The notes under the pieces are model-generated. The model had not been told where the DNA came from. It was given only the letters and a program-made list of their open reading frames with translations, and did not search any database. Shown piece by piece: positions 22,482-34,763 of a DNA stretch of 64,000 bases. Position numbers and translations under genes: made by a program. How positions within the stretch are numbered: position 1 is the stretch's first letter; every line of letters starts with the position of its first letter. The stretch is from Ephydatia muelleri (lineage: Eukaryota; Porifera; Demospongiae; Spongillida; Spongillidae), in contig JABACO010000005.1 of assembly GCA_013339895.1 (NCBI GenBank), positions 8,547,762 through 8,611,761 of the forward strand, written 5' to 3'.

Positions 22482-22485
<4 letters not shown>

Positions 22486-22541
22486 TGCTGAGCATAACAA
22501 AAATGGAAGAGATCTAGGTGCATATAGCGATGTAAATCTCT

Positions 22542-25500
22542 TCATAGTTCAATGCTCGTGTCAGACTTTTCATATCTTTCATTCCAAGGAAGTACTTGCG
22601 CAGCCCTTGTTCTCCACACTAAAACCTGGACAAAGGTTCACTCAATGCAGTGTAATAGCCACATTATTAATACCCACATTAATAATATCCACATGATTAA
22701 TACTTAGTTGCATGGGGTGTCTAAATCAAGGAAGATTGTTAAGTATTTTTTGTCCCTTCACCGTCAGACAGTTTCAAAGTTCTATCATGAAAAGTAAGGC
22801 AATATCAGACTATAACATTAGTAGTCATGTTTTCATAATTATATAAAAATAACACTAAAATCTTTCAAACCATATGGGACAGTTCACAAGTAAATGAGCC
22901 TTCACATATACATAATATAAGCCTTCGCATATATTATATGTATTATTATATACATGCGAAGGCTCTTTTTCTCATGAACTTACCCATATATCTTGCATCT
23001 ACATGTATAACCATAGCATTACTGACAACAGGCATATTTGCATATTAACTGTGTCAGTACAGATATTGATCACTGATGATCACATAGGAATCTTATACTT
23101 CTTTATTCCGATTCTATTTAGTTTCATTAATTGAAGCAAAGGTGCTAAGTGGGAAATAAAGAGTCTGAACCACATGGCTATGCATTTGGATTGCTTCTCA
23201 CAATCCAGTTCAATGTATACTCGGAGGCAATGGTTACCTGGCTGTACTAGAATTCCAATTTCCATTTCATATCTCTATACGTAATAGTGACTGTATGCAT
23301 ATATACATGCTAGATATATGAATGCCTACCTCATTCATTTGAGTTCTGCACTCTAGCATACTGATGTTTTTTATAAACTGGAATATAAATTTGCTGGCTT
23401 CAACATATCCCATATTAGTGTAAGCTCCTCCCATTTCAATCCAGACATCATTGCATTTCAAAAGCAATCTTGCATTGATTGCAAATCCTTGCATGTCCAC
23501 TGGGATAAGCCTAGATTGATAAATTTAATGACTTGTCTAGAATAAAAAATCATGCAAGAAAGTACATTATCAACTTTAAAAGAAATCACATAGCATTTCA
23601 ATATTAATTGCAATATAAAAATAATGGCCACTGTATATCAGTGACTAAGCAGTAATAGTACATCACTAATTTACAACTCGCCTTTCAGGCATCCAAACAT
23701 GATGCCATTGAACAATCTTCCCATTTTCACAGTAGGGACCTTCCATTAGAAGCCCACCTGTTAATCCTACCATGAATACTGATACTCTCTCAGTCCTCCG
23801 TATCTATAGTTTTAAAGTGACAAGATAAATGTATATCCATAAAAAGATTCCAAATTTTACATGTACAATGGAGCTTATGCTATATATTCATTCTTGCACA
23901 CATTTACGCACAATCATACATAGATATACTTGCCTACAAGCATGCATACTTTATACTATAATGGACATAACCACCGGTATTTCTTTTCAATTGTAATATA
24001 GCCTGCCTTGTATTTGTGTATGTGTTTGCATGCATATGTATCGGTAAGTGTACGTCTCTTTCCATTAGGCTGTACTATTCATTCACGCACAGCAGTGCCA
24101 ACAATTTATGATTATAACACAGGACAATGCACATATTTCTACACAAAACGTCCTACTGCAATCTTACAATATGGAAGATATGCCCTGACACATGCCACAT
24201 GCACTCAAGCAAAAACGCTAGCTGTCCTTGGCGTCAATACAGGAGCATGCTCAACATTTTGCATACATGGCTTGGTCTCTAATTGGAGCTCACCTCCTCA
24301 AAGAACCTCAAATCATATTTGTCATCATCATCTCCAAAGTAGACCACTCCATTACATTCCCTATACGAGCAATGTTCCCGCAACCATCTCACTCCCGTGT
24401 TACGATGCTTCATGCCTGTCCCCTTTGTAGGGTACCTTAGTTGCTGACCAGTGATAGGGTATGTAAATAGGTGCCAAAGTTGAAGGCATGTGGTAAATGG
24501 TAGGGGAAAGAACATATTGGAACTGAGGGTAAAGAAAAAAAAACTTTTGCGATTAAATCCCTCATCCCAAGTCCCTTTCCTTACAATGCAAACACTTTGT
24601 CACCATGAAGGTATATGCAAGTCCTTCACAAAAGAAACTGCTCATATTGGAGCTTTAAAATGGTTAACCAGATGCATTTTCAAACATCTTGCATACTAGT
24701 AAAATGCTTTATGAACACCTATTACACAATCTATTCATGCAAGCTGTCAATGTCTTGATATACCTTTCTGTGAACATCCACTCCAGTCAACATACATACA
24801 TACATTCACCTTTTTTCTTAGAACTGAGAACATTTAACTCACTGTTATTGCAAGCTCATTGCACAACCTTCCATGAATGGCATTATAGTTTGTTTTTTCT
24901 TTTTTTTACACATTTGTGATGCCATTTTATGTATTGCACAGTACAGATTTTCAGGGACATAAGCATTTCTCCTGGTACTACATTCAGCATGTATAATTGT
25001 TACTGCATTTTTGTCAAGTAGTTGATTTGCCTTCATCTATTATAATTTTCTAGCGGATTTAATTACTTGGTGTCAATACGTCTTGTGATGATAATTAACA
25101 ATGCAGCTGTGAAATACCAAATGATCAGTACCTAAAGTGATGTAATTCCAGTACTAACAACCTTCAAATCTCCACTACCTTAATCTTCATTGATTTCTTT
25201 GTGGAGTGTGTGGCAAGTTCAGGAGACTCCACAGTCAAATGCACAGCTGGAACACCACACCTAGCCAACATGGCCTGGATCACTGGAGACTTGGAGGTCG
25301 AGTCCTCTACAACAATCCAGACCAGCAGAGGTACATGCTTCAAGGTATGACAAAGGGCAGTGAGTTCTGCCTTCTGGGTTATTCTTCGAAATGTGGGAGT
25401 GATTAAGAATATCACTGGCTCTTGTTGGCCATCTAGAAAGGGAAAGCAGTCTACTGATGGTGCAGGGCACACTATACATTTGTAATACTCTAATGCCCAG

Positions 25501-27877
25501 CATCCACAGGTAAACTGCTATGGTTTGACATTTGGAGTATTTTTCCAACAAGCTAGGCATTAAGAAAAACTGTGCACGGGTCTTTTGACAGTAAACAGCT
25601 TAGAAGTTGAACATATTTGCACTTTTAGATAATCACGCATACAGATGAAACATCTTCATGCCCACAGCCAGGATATCATCTTGCCATGTGCAGCTAGGAT
25701 ATCATCATGCCATGTGCAGCTAGGATATCATCAAGCCCACAGCTAGGATATCATCATGCCCACAACTAGGATATCATCATGCCCACAACTAGGATATCAT
25801 CTTGCCATGTGCAGCTAGGATATCATCATGCCATGTGCAGCTAAGGATATCTTTGTGTCCATAGCTAGCTTGATATCATATGATCATTGTGCACTTGCCA
25901 TGATGCACATAGCTACTGTAGGATAGCATTCTACACAGCAAATAAAAAATGGTGCATGGTACTAGATAAACTTAGATGACACAAAAAAAAAAAACTAGTG
26001 ACAATATTAATGAGTGGAGTGCACTTGTAAATTTGTATATATACTAACCAGTAGTGACAGTCACTATAGACATGAAACGTAAATAAATCTATTGACAAGT
26101 TGGTAAAACAAATTCAAACTGATACACCGGTAGGTTTACGCCCTTAGTGTACCGAAAATGAAATTATACGTTACGAGACTATTACGCCTACGAAAGTTAG
26201 AGACGCGCCCACTAAAAGGTTACGCCCAATATACCGTAAATGTAACAATCCTATAAAAATGAGAAAGCATGTATTCAGTAACCAGATCTGGCGACCAGCA
26301 TCAACCTGCGTCTAAATTGCGCTTGACTGACTATTGTGTGATCCAGATGCCGGTACAGACATACATTTGATACAAGTTGTCACAAGGCGGAAAGTTAGTC
26401 TCACATGCAAGTCATACGTTTCAACGGCATGTGGTTCTATTTCAGTCCATTGTATATCGATCGTTGTGTCCGAAGTGCAGTTCAAGTAGGCCGGCTTCTG
26501 GTTAACTACGCTTCATATACAGCATCGGTCTGGGTACGAGACTTATAAATGTGGCTTTCGTCTTAAAACAGGGAAAGTCTGGAAAACAAGACTGAAGTAT
26601 TCATCCACCAGCCTTCGCGATGGTCTTAGACAGACAGCTGAAACTGAACGAGACAGACTAATTAAATGAATCATTTGAATATGTTTTACCATGATTCAAG
26701 ACCGTAGCGTTTGAATTTGTACCCATTATTTCAAATGGTATAATAATAATATACGCATGGCTAACGTATCAATATCACAATGTTCATGTAGTTAGGATGT
26801 ATCACCATGCACATGTGCTACATGTATATGTATTATAGTTTTGAAGAAAGTGATCTGCATGGCCAGTAGAATATAAGGGACCACATTTTGCCCATCACAT
26901 TTTGCAGCATTATCAAATCTTCATTGTGACTACCATTTCCAGCTTACTTTGAGTCATGAGTGGAAAGCATGCCAGCATATCCTTCCAATCGTCTGTTGTT
27001 GGACAGTTCAAATCTAAAATGCCCCAGTGAGTACAATATGTGAGATCTATGAATATAGATTGCAATTTACTACATGCTCAAACCAACCCTAAAGCACATA
27101 GCTAATTGTGCAAGAATCAGTGCGTTAAGGTATTACAGGTGAACATGTGCAGAAGCCGGAAAGGATCCAATTCAAGAGTATACACGTGAAATGGGAACAG
27201 CACTGGCCGAGCTTATGCACGACTAGAGAAAAGCACAGGCTACTCAGCTAAGAAGTCTAGCGGTTGGGAAGGTACGTAACCAAAATATATATGGCACGAA
27301 TCATATACTTAGTCTGTGAACTAGACCAGTGTAGAATATAGTTTCATAAACGAAGATGCGCTAATAATTGCCGCACCCCTTTTTAATCAACCTTCGTCGC
27401 GCCTCCACATACCAAGCGAAAAACGATAATCATTTTACACTGTCGAGCTATTCATAATCATGGTTTCCACCCCTCGTCTAGTGATACACCAAGTCACACA
27501 TACGTGCTTTTGCAAATGCCGCCATCAAAACGCATACCCCTAGCCTTCCCAGATCCTCAGAATCGTGCTTGCTTGCACTTCTCCCTGCTTCAGAGTAACT
27601 ACAACTAAGGCTTTAAATTTGGAGGGGTTGGGGGATAGGGGACGGCCACAGGGCTAACCAATAGCATGACTAACCGCACATTCAAATGCAAGCTAGGCTA
27701 AGCTATGCATGCTTGAAGCTCGAGGAGCAGGCACTCGCTGTACATACTAGTCACATTTACCGCTTTAACATTACAAACAAGTTACAAGGCAAACTTCAAC
27801 GTACCTGTGAATCGGAAAACAAATATCACTATTAAATTGGTCACGATGACGATGGAAAGTCGCATCAACCTGTTCAT
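22542..27877 (-). CDS. GT43 beta-1,3-glucuronosyltransferase (B3GAT-like)
   Basis: Transfers glucuronic acid from UDP-GlcA to galactose, for example in the proteoglycan linker, in the Golgi. Exons (minus): 27805-27877 (MNRLMRLSIVIVTNLIVIF, a type II signal-anchor), 25179-25432 (VIFLITPTFRR...QKAELTAL...VWIVVEDS), 24294-24443 (MKHRNTGVRWLRE and VVYFGDDDDKYDLRFFEE, the Mn2+/UDP-binding DDD motif), 23682-23803 (RVSVFMVGLTGGLLMEGP), 23330-23510 (PVDMQGFAINARLLL and GYVEASKF with the catalytic Glu), 22542-22618 (VWRTRAAQVLPWNERYEKSD, SIEL end). All joins keep frame except exon 5 to 6, where a short exon or different donor (about 8 residues) is missing. Intron 4 uses a GC donor (GCGAGT). About 285 aa seen; human family members have roughly 330. 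Which B3GAT paralogue is not decided. Confidence 0.88.
22915..22965. repeat. AT-rich hairpin with GAGCCTTCGCATA arms
   Basis: AGCCTTCGCATATA at 22920 pairs with TATACATGCGAAGGCT ending near 22963. It sits in the last intron region of the glucuronyltransferase gene. Confidence 0.7.
25655..25855. repeat. Minisatellite, ~27-bp unit, about 8 copies
   Basis: Tandem copies of CTAGGATATCATCATGCC followed by CACAG or ATGTGCAG. Two unit types alternate (CCCACA and CCATGTGCAG). It is in intron 1 of the glucuronyltransferase gene. Confidence 0.9.
26000..27780. other. Intron 1 of the glucuronyltransferase gene; no other gene seen
   Basis: No convincing frame. One copy of the dispersed motif GTCTGGGTACGAGAC is at 26528. 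Confidence 0.5.
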
Positions 27878-28059
27878 GATATCACAGGAGGCAAATGCAA
27901 TATCGTGGTCAGCAGTCTGGGAACGAGACAAGTAGTCTCGTCCCCCGCCTGTAATAATATTTCTCAGTGCAATGTACAGTATGTACGTAGCACACTGATG
28001 AAGCACGAAAATAACTGATGCACTTACATACTGCCTATTAATTGATAATTGAGACCAGT

Positions 28060-28386
28060 CTTAAAGCTGGTGACAAGATTGAGGGCAGTTACGACTGTGA
28101 CATGTTCAGACAAGGTGTTCCAAATGGGTATGACGCGACAAGTAAAAAAGAAGTGCAGTCGAAAAACATGTTGAGAGAAATGGTCTGTAGCTTGCAAGAC
28201 TTTCCTCGCGGGTGGAATGTACGTTTAGGACTGACTGTAACCAGCTCAGAAGCATCAACATCCACAAGCTTTCTCACAATAAATTACAAGGTCAAAATAA
28301 ACACGACGATGTTAGTCCAAGATTTGCTCACCGGGATACATAATCCGTGTCAGGATTTCTTGCACGTTTGCAAATTTATCTTGTGA
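28060..28386 (+). CDS. Possible exon or ORF, unknown extracellular-like protein
   Basis: About 110 codons open: AGDKIEGSYDCDMFRQGVPN and later DFPRGWNVRLGLTVTSSEAS. Composition is protein-like, with alternating hydrophobic residues and four Cys. There is no ATG at a natural start and splice sites are uncertain. Family not recognised. It lies just upstream of, and divergent from, the glucuronyltransferase start. Confidence 0.3.
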   Translation, partial: LKAGDKIEGSYDCDMFRQGVPNGYDATSKKEVQSKNMLREMVCSLQDFPRGWNVRLGLTVTSSEASTSTSFLTINYKVKINTTMLVQDLLTGIHNPCQDFLHVCKFIL

Positions 28387-28449
28387 AGAAACACTGAACT
28401 CGTTCATGCTGTCCAGTGATGTCGCATATTGAGTCTGGGTACGAGACTA

Positions 28450-29170
28450 AGTGGTTAATTAATTAATTCGGTATTGGTGTGTGACAACTCTTGGTGCAGC
28501 GTGCACGACTACCCAATAGATCAGTAATAAGAACACAAGACCACAACAGCAGAACACATGCACATCCATTCCGTGTGCGTACAGACACAAAACACACAAA
28601 ACAATGGGGTAGGGCCATGCAGCATGGTTCCATGCATGCATTTTGAGGAATTGGTCCACACTTCCCATGGAAAAAACCAAAGTGTATGCAAAACGAAAAA
28701 AACAAAAGAAAAAAAAAGTTGTACCAAACGTCAACACACAACACCGAGTCCCGCCGGTGTGAGAGCTTGGTGTTCCGGATGATGAATCAGCTGTACACTG
28801 TCGAGGAATAAACTGGCAACTGAGCCACAATGCATACGTAATGGTGATAAAGTCCCCAAGGTTCATACCATATAGTCCACGTTGCTGACAACAGTCACCT
28901 GGCTAAACTCCATCCTATAGCAAGTACATCAGTTCCAGACACACATGCACTGACACCCGCTCACTTACCCGCCTTACATATACCCCGGCCAGTACGTAGA
29001 CCTCTCACATGCATGCTGTACAACCACGGAGGGAGTATAGTTTCCTATATATTTCACCGCTACATTCAACTGACAAAAATGTGTATCTTCCTCCTCGTAC
29101 ATGTACACCCTAACCCCCCATGCCCGCCTTTGATCTGCATGCATGCCTATATAGTATCAGTTGTGCATGC
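28450..29170. other. No gene seen
   Basis: Open minus-strand frames at 28459-28866 are Phe/Cys-rich, arise from A-rich and CACA-rich sequence, and are not credible. Confidence 0.45.
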
Positions 29171-29174
29171 ATGA

Positions 29175-29335
29175 CATGGCCAGAAATGGAGGACATGAGT
29201 GAATATGTAAGGTTGTGATAGAGATTTGAGAATTCTGATTTCACCAATAACTTTGCCACCTTTTTTAATGATTTATCATGTGTCAAGACAAGAAATTATT
29301 TATTCAAATCAATTAACTAAAATTATTTTTTTTCA
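29175..29335 (+). repeat. Interspersed ~160-bp repeat, copy 1
   Basis: Starts CATGGCCAGAAATGGAGGAC and runs through TGTAAGGTTGTGATAGAG to an AT-rich tail. About 95% the same as 38304-38460, by eye. No TIRs or coding, so possibly a SINE- or MITE-like unit. Confidence 0.85.
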
Positions 29336-30173
29336 AATTGAATTCCAAACAGGTTTAGTATTCTCTAAAAATCGGTCTGATTATAATATACGTGTATCAT
29401 GTAAAGAACATTAAGCATCCATTAATTAAATTCAAGACAAATTAACTAATTACAAATTAATTATATTCATAAACGTATGTCATTATGTGCGTCATCTTTT
29501 GAATATTGATGTATCGTCTGCTCACGAGACTTCTGCTCACGAGACCATTAAAATAGTAAGACTACGATATAGTGTGCCAAACCTCCGTTTCTGCAACGAG
29601 AAAAACTGTACTCCCACCTGATGTGGATTGATGCAGCGCAAGTGCGCAAATTAAAAATTCTGCGTGCCAGACTAGTGTATAATAACAACAGGTCCTGACA
29701 TGTTTTTGTTGTTGCCCAAACACTATCAAAACTATATCCTACATACGCATGCACAAATTTAGTTGAGCGTTTTGCACTGCGTGACATAGTATCGTATGCA
29801 GTAATATGCAGAGTTTGCCCACGCCATGCACAGGAAAAAAATGCATCAAATCAATTGATGATTTTACATATGATTTCACTCATGATTCCTGGAATCAATA
29901 AATGATTTGTTCGTTGTGAAATCAAGCAATGATTTACCATTTGATTGTAAATCAAGCATGTGATTCAGCGCAACTGGTAAATCACGCTCTCGATTTGCGA
30001 TTTGATTTAGCCCTACTGGAAAATCACACACTTGATTCCAAGTACTACCATCATCATACCAAAAAATTACAAGTAACTCAACAATTACATATTCAATACA
30101 TACATGTACACATGCAGCATAACAAAATCATAAGTTATCACACATCTATGTAATGCAATGATCCGGTACACAG

Positions 30174-30446
30174 CTATCGCGGAAGCTCAATAACATAATA
30201 GGATGAACTGTTTTTTCCAGCAGGTGCAAGTGCACAACGATTAACAAATCTTCTTGGGCTTATTACAACATATGCCAGTAAATTTCCATGCACTTCAGTT
30301 TTTGTTCCATCAGTTGTAGTGTGAAGTGTAAATGTAACATACTGTTTGAAAAAGAATTTTACAACTCCAAAATAGGGCTGAAGTTCATTTGTATCCTTCA
30401 ATACAAAATAGGCTTTCACTACAGAGCCCCTGTCTGTAGAGTTGAA
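30174..30446 (-). pseudogene. C-terminal fragment, possibly CMC transposase-like
   Basis: The minus frame reads VVKAYFVLKDTNELQPYFG, then VVKFFFKQYVTFTL and LLAYVVISPRRFVNRCALAP. The FGxVxxFF...LLAYV pattern reminds me of the C-terminal part of CACTA-type transposases, but I cannot confirm it. No proper start; about 90 codons after a stop. It faces the plus-strand gene, head toward head. Confidence 0.4.
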
Positions 30447-30511
30447 ATTGTTTCACACCGACTAGAACGCATGCGCAATATAAATTCCAATTGCGCACGT
30501 GCATTTTCAAA

Positions 30512-31318
30512 ATGTCGTCAAAGAAGGCCCTTTCTTCGCGAAAATCTCTTGTAGAGAATGACACCGATCGCGATCGAGATCTTCAACGAAGTCAAATACG
30601 TTTGATGGAGGAGAGAATCCTCCAATTGGAACAACGTTTAGATGCGCTAGAGGATGCAATGGCTGAAGTAAACATCCACATCGCAGAGGGTGGTAAGCTA
30701 AAGTGAAGAGTTGAAGCGCTGGTATTGGTAAGCCTATTCATCTTTGGCAGAAACACCACAAACCACAAAAGCCGCCAAAAGCCGCGTACCTTTGGTGATG
30801 ATGAGTATAGCAAATTACAAAGATACGTACGCTTACATGCACTTTCAATTGTGATCCATAGGAAGTTGTTCAGGATGCATTCCAGCAACATGCAGCTGAG
30901 GTGGAACTCGTACTTAAGGAAAAGACTTGGTCGGAAGTCGAAGACACACTCAAAAAGAAGTTATTGGAGTCTGTCATCGCGCTTATGGCTTTCCATAAGT
31001 ATCCAGTGCCTAACGAATCGACGTTTGTGAAAAGAGTGAAGGTATGTAAGACAGTATATATGCATATATGAACACGAGCTACGTTTTCCCTCATGTTTAA
31101 AAGGACTTCTACACTACAAGGAGGAGTACGTCCTTGATCAAGGCCGACCCAGAAAGGAGGAAAAGCTACGTTCGTCCGTTGCGATGGTACCGCTGTCAGA
31201 CGTAGATGTTGCTAGCGATGAAGAAGAAGAGCGAGCGACTTTCGAAAAGCAGCGCCTGTTGCACCTCAGCAGGGCACGGGCTGTTCGGGCTGCTCATCGA
31301 TCTGAAGAATTAGTTTGA
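30512..31318 (+). CDS. Unknown three-exon gene carried by CACTA-like element
   Basis: Exons 30512-30692, 30866-31041 and 31121-31318 join in consistent phases (1, then 0) with donors GGTAAGCT and GGTATGTA and AG acceptors, giving 184 aa. The N-terminus is basic (MSSKKALSSRKSL), then a strong coiled coil (RLMEERILQLEQRLDALEDA), a helical middle (EVELVLKEKTWSEVEDTLKK) and a charged C-terminus (ASDEEEERATFEKQRLL, RARAVRAAHRSEELV). No known domain. Its position between the TIRs suggests an element-encoded accessory DNA-binding or assembly protein, comparable in place to TnpA of CACTA elements; that is inference. The exon 3 acceptor is a choice among two, made on frame. Confidence 0.55.
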
Positions 31319-31684
31319 AACGTAACAATCTGACTTTTTTTTTTGTTTCTTTTAACCCCTTTCTTAACCACGTGGCTATTGTATGCAAGAATCCTACTCT
31401 GATTTTATGAATATTTCACACAAGAAATTACAATTGATTTCTCAATAGAATCAAATGACAAATCCACTTATGATTCATGAAGATTTCTCAACGGAAATGA
31501 CAGTTGATTTCTCAATGGAATCAAATGACAAATATAAATTATGATTTATGTAATGATTCTAGTTTGATTTCTCAATTGAAATTACTCGTCAATCAATTTT
31601 TGATTTGTCATTTGATTTGTACTCATAAATCACATGTTAAATCATGCTTTGATTCTATGCGTTTTTTTCCTGTGATGGTATGCA

Positions 31685-32115
31685 GATACATATCCAGACA
31701 TGCCCGTGTGCGGACCAATATACATACTCGTACCTAGATATGTCAATGTCCAGTGCAGTGTGCAGATGGGTATTGTTGGGGCTAAGTATCGGGTGCGTAC
31801 CGCACCCATATCGCGAGCAGCAGTTTAGCCCGTAAATTACGATAGTGCGCAATAAATAGGAATATAGGCCGTTTTAACCACACCCATGAAAACGCATTCA
31901 TATGAGTGTGGCTACTATAATTACCTCGACCGATCGAGTCGCGTACTCACAGGTAAGTTATTGGATCCCTATAATCATTGTAAACTTCTGATACCTACAT
32001 CTGTGACTATTTCTAGCGGGTGTAGCCGTAGGCCTATTTGAGTAATTAATTTTGATATCATTATCTGCGCATGCTCGGTTTTAAGTTTTGCACGTGTTGG
32101 TCATTAGTGGAGGGG
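31685..32115. other. No gene seen
   Basis: Unique spacer between two transposons, no convincing frame. Confidence 0.5.
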
Positions 32116-32355
32116 TTCTCTTGCAGCGTTACCCCCCCCCCCCCCCCCCCCTCCATTAACTAATTAACAAATCAATTAACATCCTTTGATGTATTCAACA
32201 GCGTCCCATGAGCATCTTTCATTTCTCTCAACACTAGTCCAAATTTGGCGGTAAAACTTGTATATAAAAACGCACAGTACAATTCATTTTATAATAGTAC
32301 TGCAGTCGAAATGGCTCAAGCGCTACTACCAAACTGGTTGGTCGGCCCTATAACT

Positions 32356-33820
32356 CATAGGCGTAGGAAGCGGGGGGGGCAGGGGGGGCTATAGCCCCCC
32401 CACTTTGGACGGTGGGGGGGCTCAGCCCCCTCACTTTTTTTGCCCATATTTATGAATAAAATTATATTAAAATAGAGTCAGTTGTAGAAAACTACGAACC
32501 ACTTACTCAAGCTATGGAAGAAATCAATCGCACGAGCCATATGCATGATGAATACGGAGCCAAGGCAGGAGGAATTTTGGCTCAACTTCATACATTTGAT
32601 ACTTATTTTGGATTTAAGCTTTCTCACCTTGTTTTTTTCCGCTACTGAGCAACTTTCTTGTTTTCTTCAAACAAAGGATGTTTCTTTGCAAGAGGCACTT
32701 CGTCCAGCCGCCGTAGCGGTAAGGTTTTTCGAACGGAATCGATCGGATGAAGCATTTTGTTATTTTTATAAACAAGTTGTGGAGGAGTCAAAGAATTTTA
32801 CTGAACCACCAACTCTTCCTCGTATTAGGCGTCCCCCTCGACGGTATGACAGTGATTCTGACCCGCTCAAACACCTGACGACTATTATAGGCAGATGTAT
32901 TTTGAAGTCATTGATATCATAAAAAGCGAAATTGCACGGCGTTTTGACCAAGGTTCCTTATGGCTACTACTAGACATTGAGAGTACTTTGCTGAAGGCAG
33001 CAAACTTTCAACAAGGACAGGAACATATTAGCATGAAAGATTCTGCATGTGTACTACAATTTTACACTAAGGATATAGACAGTAAGAAATTGATAATGCA
33101 ATTAAACCTAATTCCTGATTTTGTAGCAGAGATGAAAAAAATGGATGAGTATTAATGCTTAAAAGAGATAACTAATTTGAAAACACTAGCCGGTCTCCTG
33201 AAGGGGTCAGAATTATCACGAGCACTGTTTTCAGAAGTAGTGAAGCTCATAAAAATACATTTTACAGTTCCTGTATCAACAGCAACAGCAGAACGGTCTT
33301 TTTCTACTCTAAGAAGGATTAAAACATACCTAAGGTCAACCATGACTCAGGAAAGACTTAGCAATGTAATGATATTAAATGGACATAAGGAGCGAGCAGA
33401 TGAGTTAGACTTAATGGCTGTAGCGAAAGACTTTTCACAAGCCAATGATCGTCGAAGAAATTTTTTTGGCAGCTTTTGAATTTAAACTTGATTTATATAT
33501 TCTGTGCATTCGATGTTAAAATCATGATGTAAATTGTGCGCACACGTACATTTACCTACACTCGTATCACGCGCGCGCGTACATGTGAATATTTTAACTA
33601 TCTTTTTATACAACGGAAGATATTAAAGCTTAGCGCTACCAGCAATAAGGTTTCAAGTTTGCATTTGCTTAAAAGGTTCACTGATACTGCTTCAAAATAT
33701 TTTTTGCAAGGCATAAAGTGATTTCTCAGTATTTCGATTACCACAACCACTTATGAATAATTGATTTCAGCCCCCCCCCCCCCTCCCACCCCCACTTTTT
33801 GAACCGTTCCTACGCCACTG
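32356..33820 (+). mobile_element. hAT DNA transposon inside Merlin-like transposase
   Basis: Ends: CATAGGCGTAGGAA at left and the inverted TTCCTACGCCACTG at right, both followed inward by G/C-rich runs and CCCCCACTTT. Length 1465 bp, with a hAT transposase C-terminal half on the plus strand. The expected 8-bp TSD is not recognisable. Confidence 0.75.
32475..33479 (+). pseudogene. hAT transposase, C-terminal half, broken
   Basis: Reads VENYEPLTQAMEEINRTS, GGILAQLHTFDTYFGFKLSH, then (shift near 32635) ATEQLSCFLQTKDVSLQEAL, PPTLPRIRRPPRRYDSDSDP, (shift near 32875) YFEVIDIIKSEIARRFDQGS, a stop at 33153, and the dimerisation region VPVSTATAERSFSTLRRIKT...RLSNVMILNGHK, ending FFGSF. The last block is the hAT C-terminal dimerisation motif, of the type seen in ZMYM1-like/52-kDa-repressor-like proteins. 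The N-terminal BED/zinc part is missing. Not functional. Confidence 0.85.
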
Positions 33821-34763
33821 TAATTTAAACTTATCATGATCTGTGTCTGGAACTTGGGGATGCAACAACTACTGTGTACTGGTGCCAGAGACACAAGCTG
33901 CTCTCAGACAGCAAGAACTGTGCAAGATGTGGAGCAGGCATGAATCTCGTAAAGCAAAAGGATGTTTCATGTGGTTTGGGATGGAGATGCACAAGGAAAA
34001 GATGTAGAAAGGAGCTAGCGCTGCGTTCAGGAACCTTTTTTGAAGGTCAGCAGGAAATGATAATGATAATGATAAATTATCATTTGACACTGTATACTTG
34101 ATACAGGAAGCAATATAGCTATGGAACAAATTATTCGTATATTGCATCTGTGGTCAACGAAGACACCTCTTGGAAAAATGATGGTGGAAGTAGAAGTATG
34201 TCTGCAGTATGGTTTACCTGCATTTAAAACCTCTGCCTCTCACAGGTCGCTACTCATACAGCAGTTGACGGGTATATAATTTTATACGAGATGTCTGTAT
34301 CCAGTACTTTCTTGACCACTCTTCCATGATTGGAGGACCGGGTGTGGAGGTGGAGATAGACGAGAGTAAATTCGGAAAAAGAAAGTATAATAGAGGAAGG
34401 CAGGTGGAAGGTCATTGGGTTTTTGGAGGTGTGGAGCGGGTTACTGGGGAATGTTTCATGGTGGAGGTGGCACGCAGGGATGCTGCTACCCTTATACCAA
34501 TCATCCAGCAGTACATTCACCCAGGAAGCATAAAATACAGTGATCAGTGGGCAGCTTATAACCAAATTACTGCTGCAACTGGAATGGCTCACATGACTGT
34601 AAACCACTCACTCAACTTTGTGGATCCAGCAACAGGTGTCCACACACAGGGAGTGGAATCAATGTGGAGCTGTTGTAAGCGCCTCATGAGAGAGGAAAGA
34701 ACCATGCATTCGCAACTATTTGAGACATACCTCCCAGAATTTATGTGGCGACGACGGTTTGGT

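Larger units (their letters stand above)
29829..31674. mobile_element. CACTA-like DNA transposon with CACAG termini
   Basis: Ends are CACAGGAAAAAAATGCAT and ATGCGTTTTTTTCCTGTG, flanked by the 3-bp direct repeat ATG (29826-29828 and 31675-31677). Within about 200 bp of each end, many short AAATCA/TGATTT motifs recur in both orientations. CAC-termini, a 3-bp TSD and dense subterminal repeats are hallmarks of the CACTA/EnSpm (CMC) superfamily. Length 1846 bp. It carries a three-exon unknown gene on the plus strand and a short converging frame on the minus strand; no full transposase, so probably non-autonomous. Confidence 0.8.

Noticed and set aside
28459..28866. Hydrophobic minus ORFs, possible membrane protein
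   Set aside because: Hydrophobicity comes from poly-A and CACA stretches read in reverse; two overlapping frames are equally open, and no family match.
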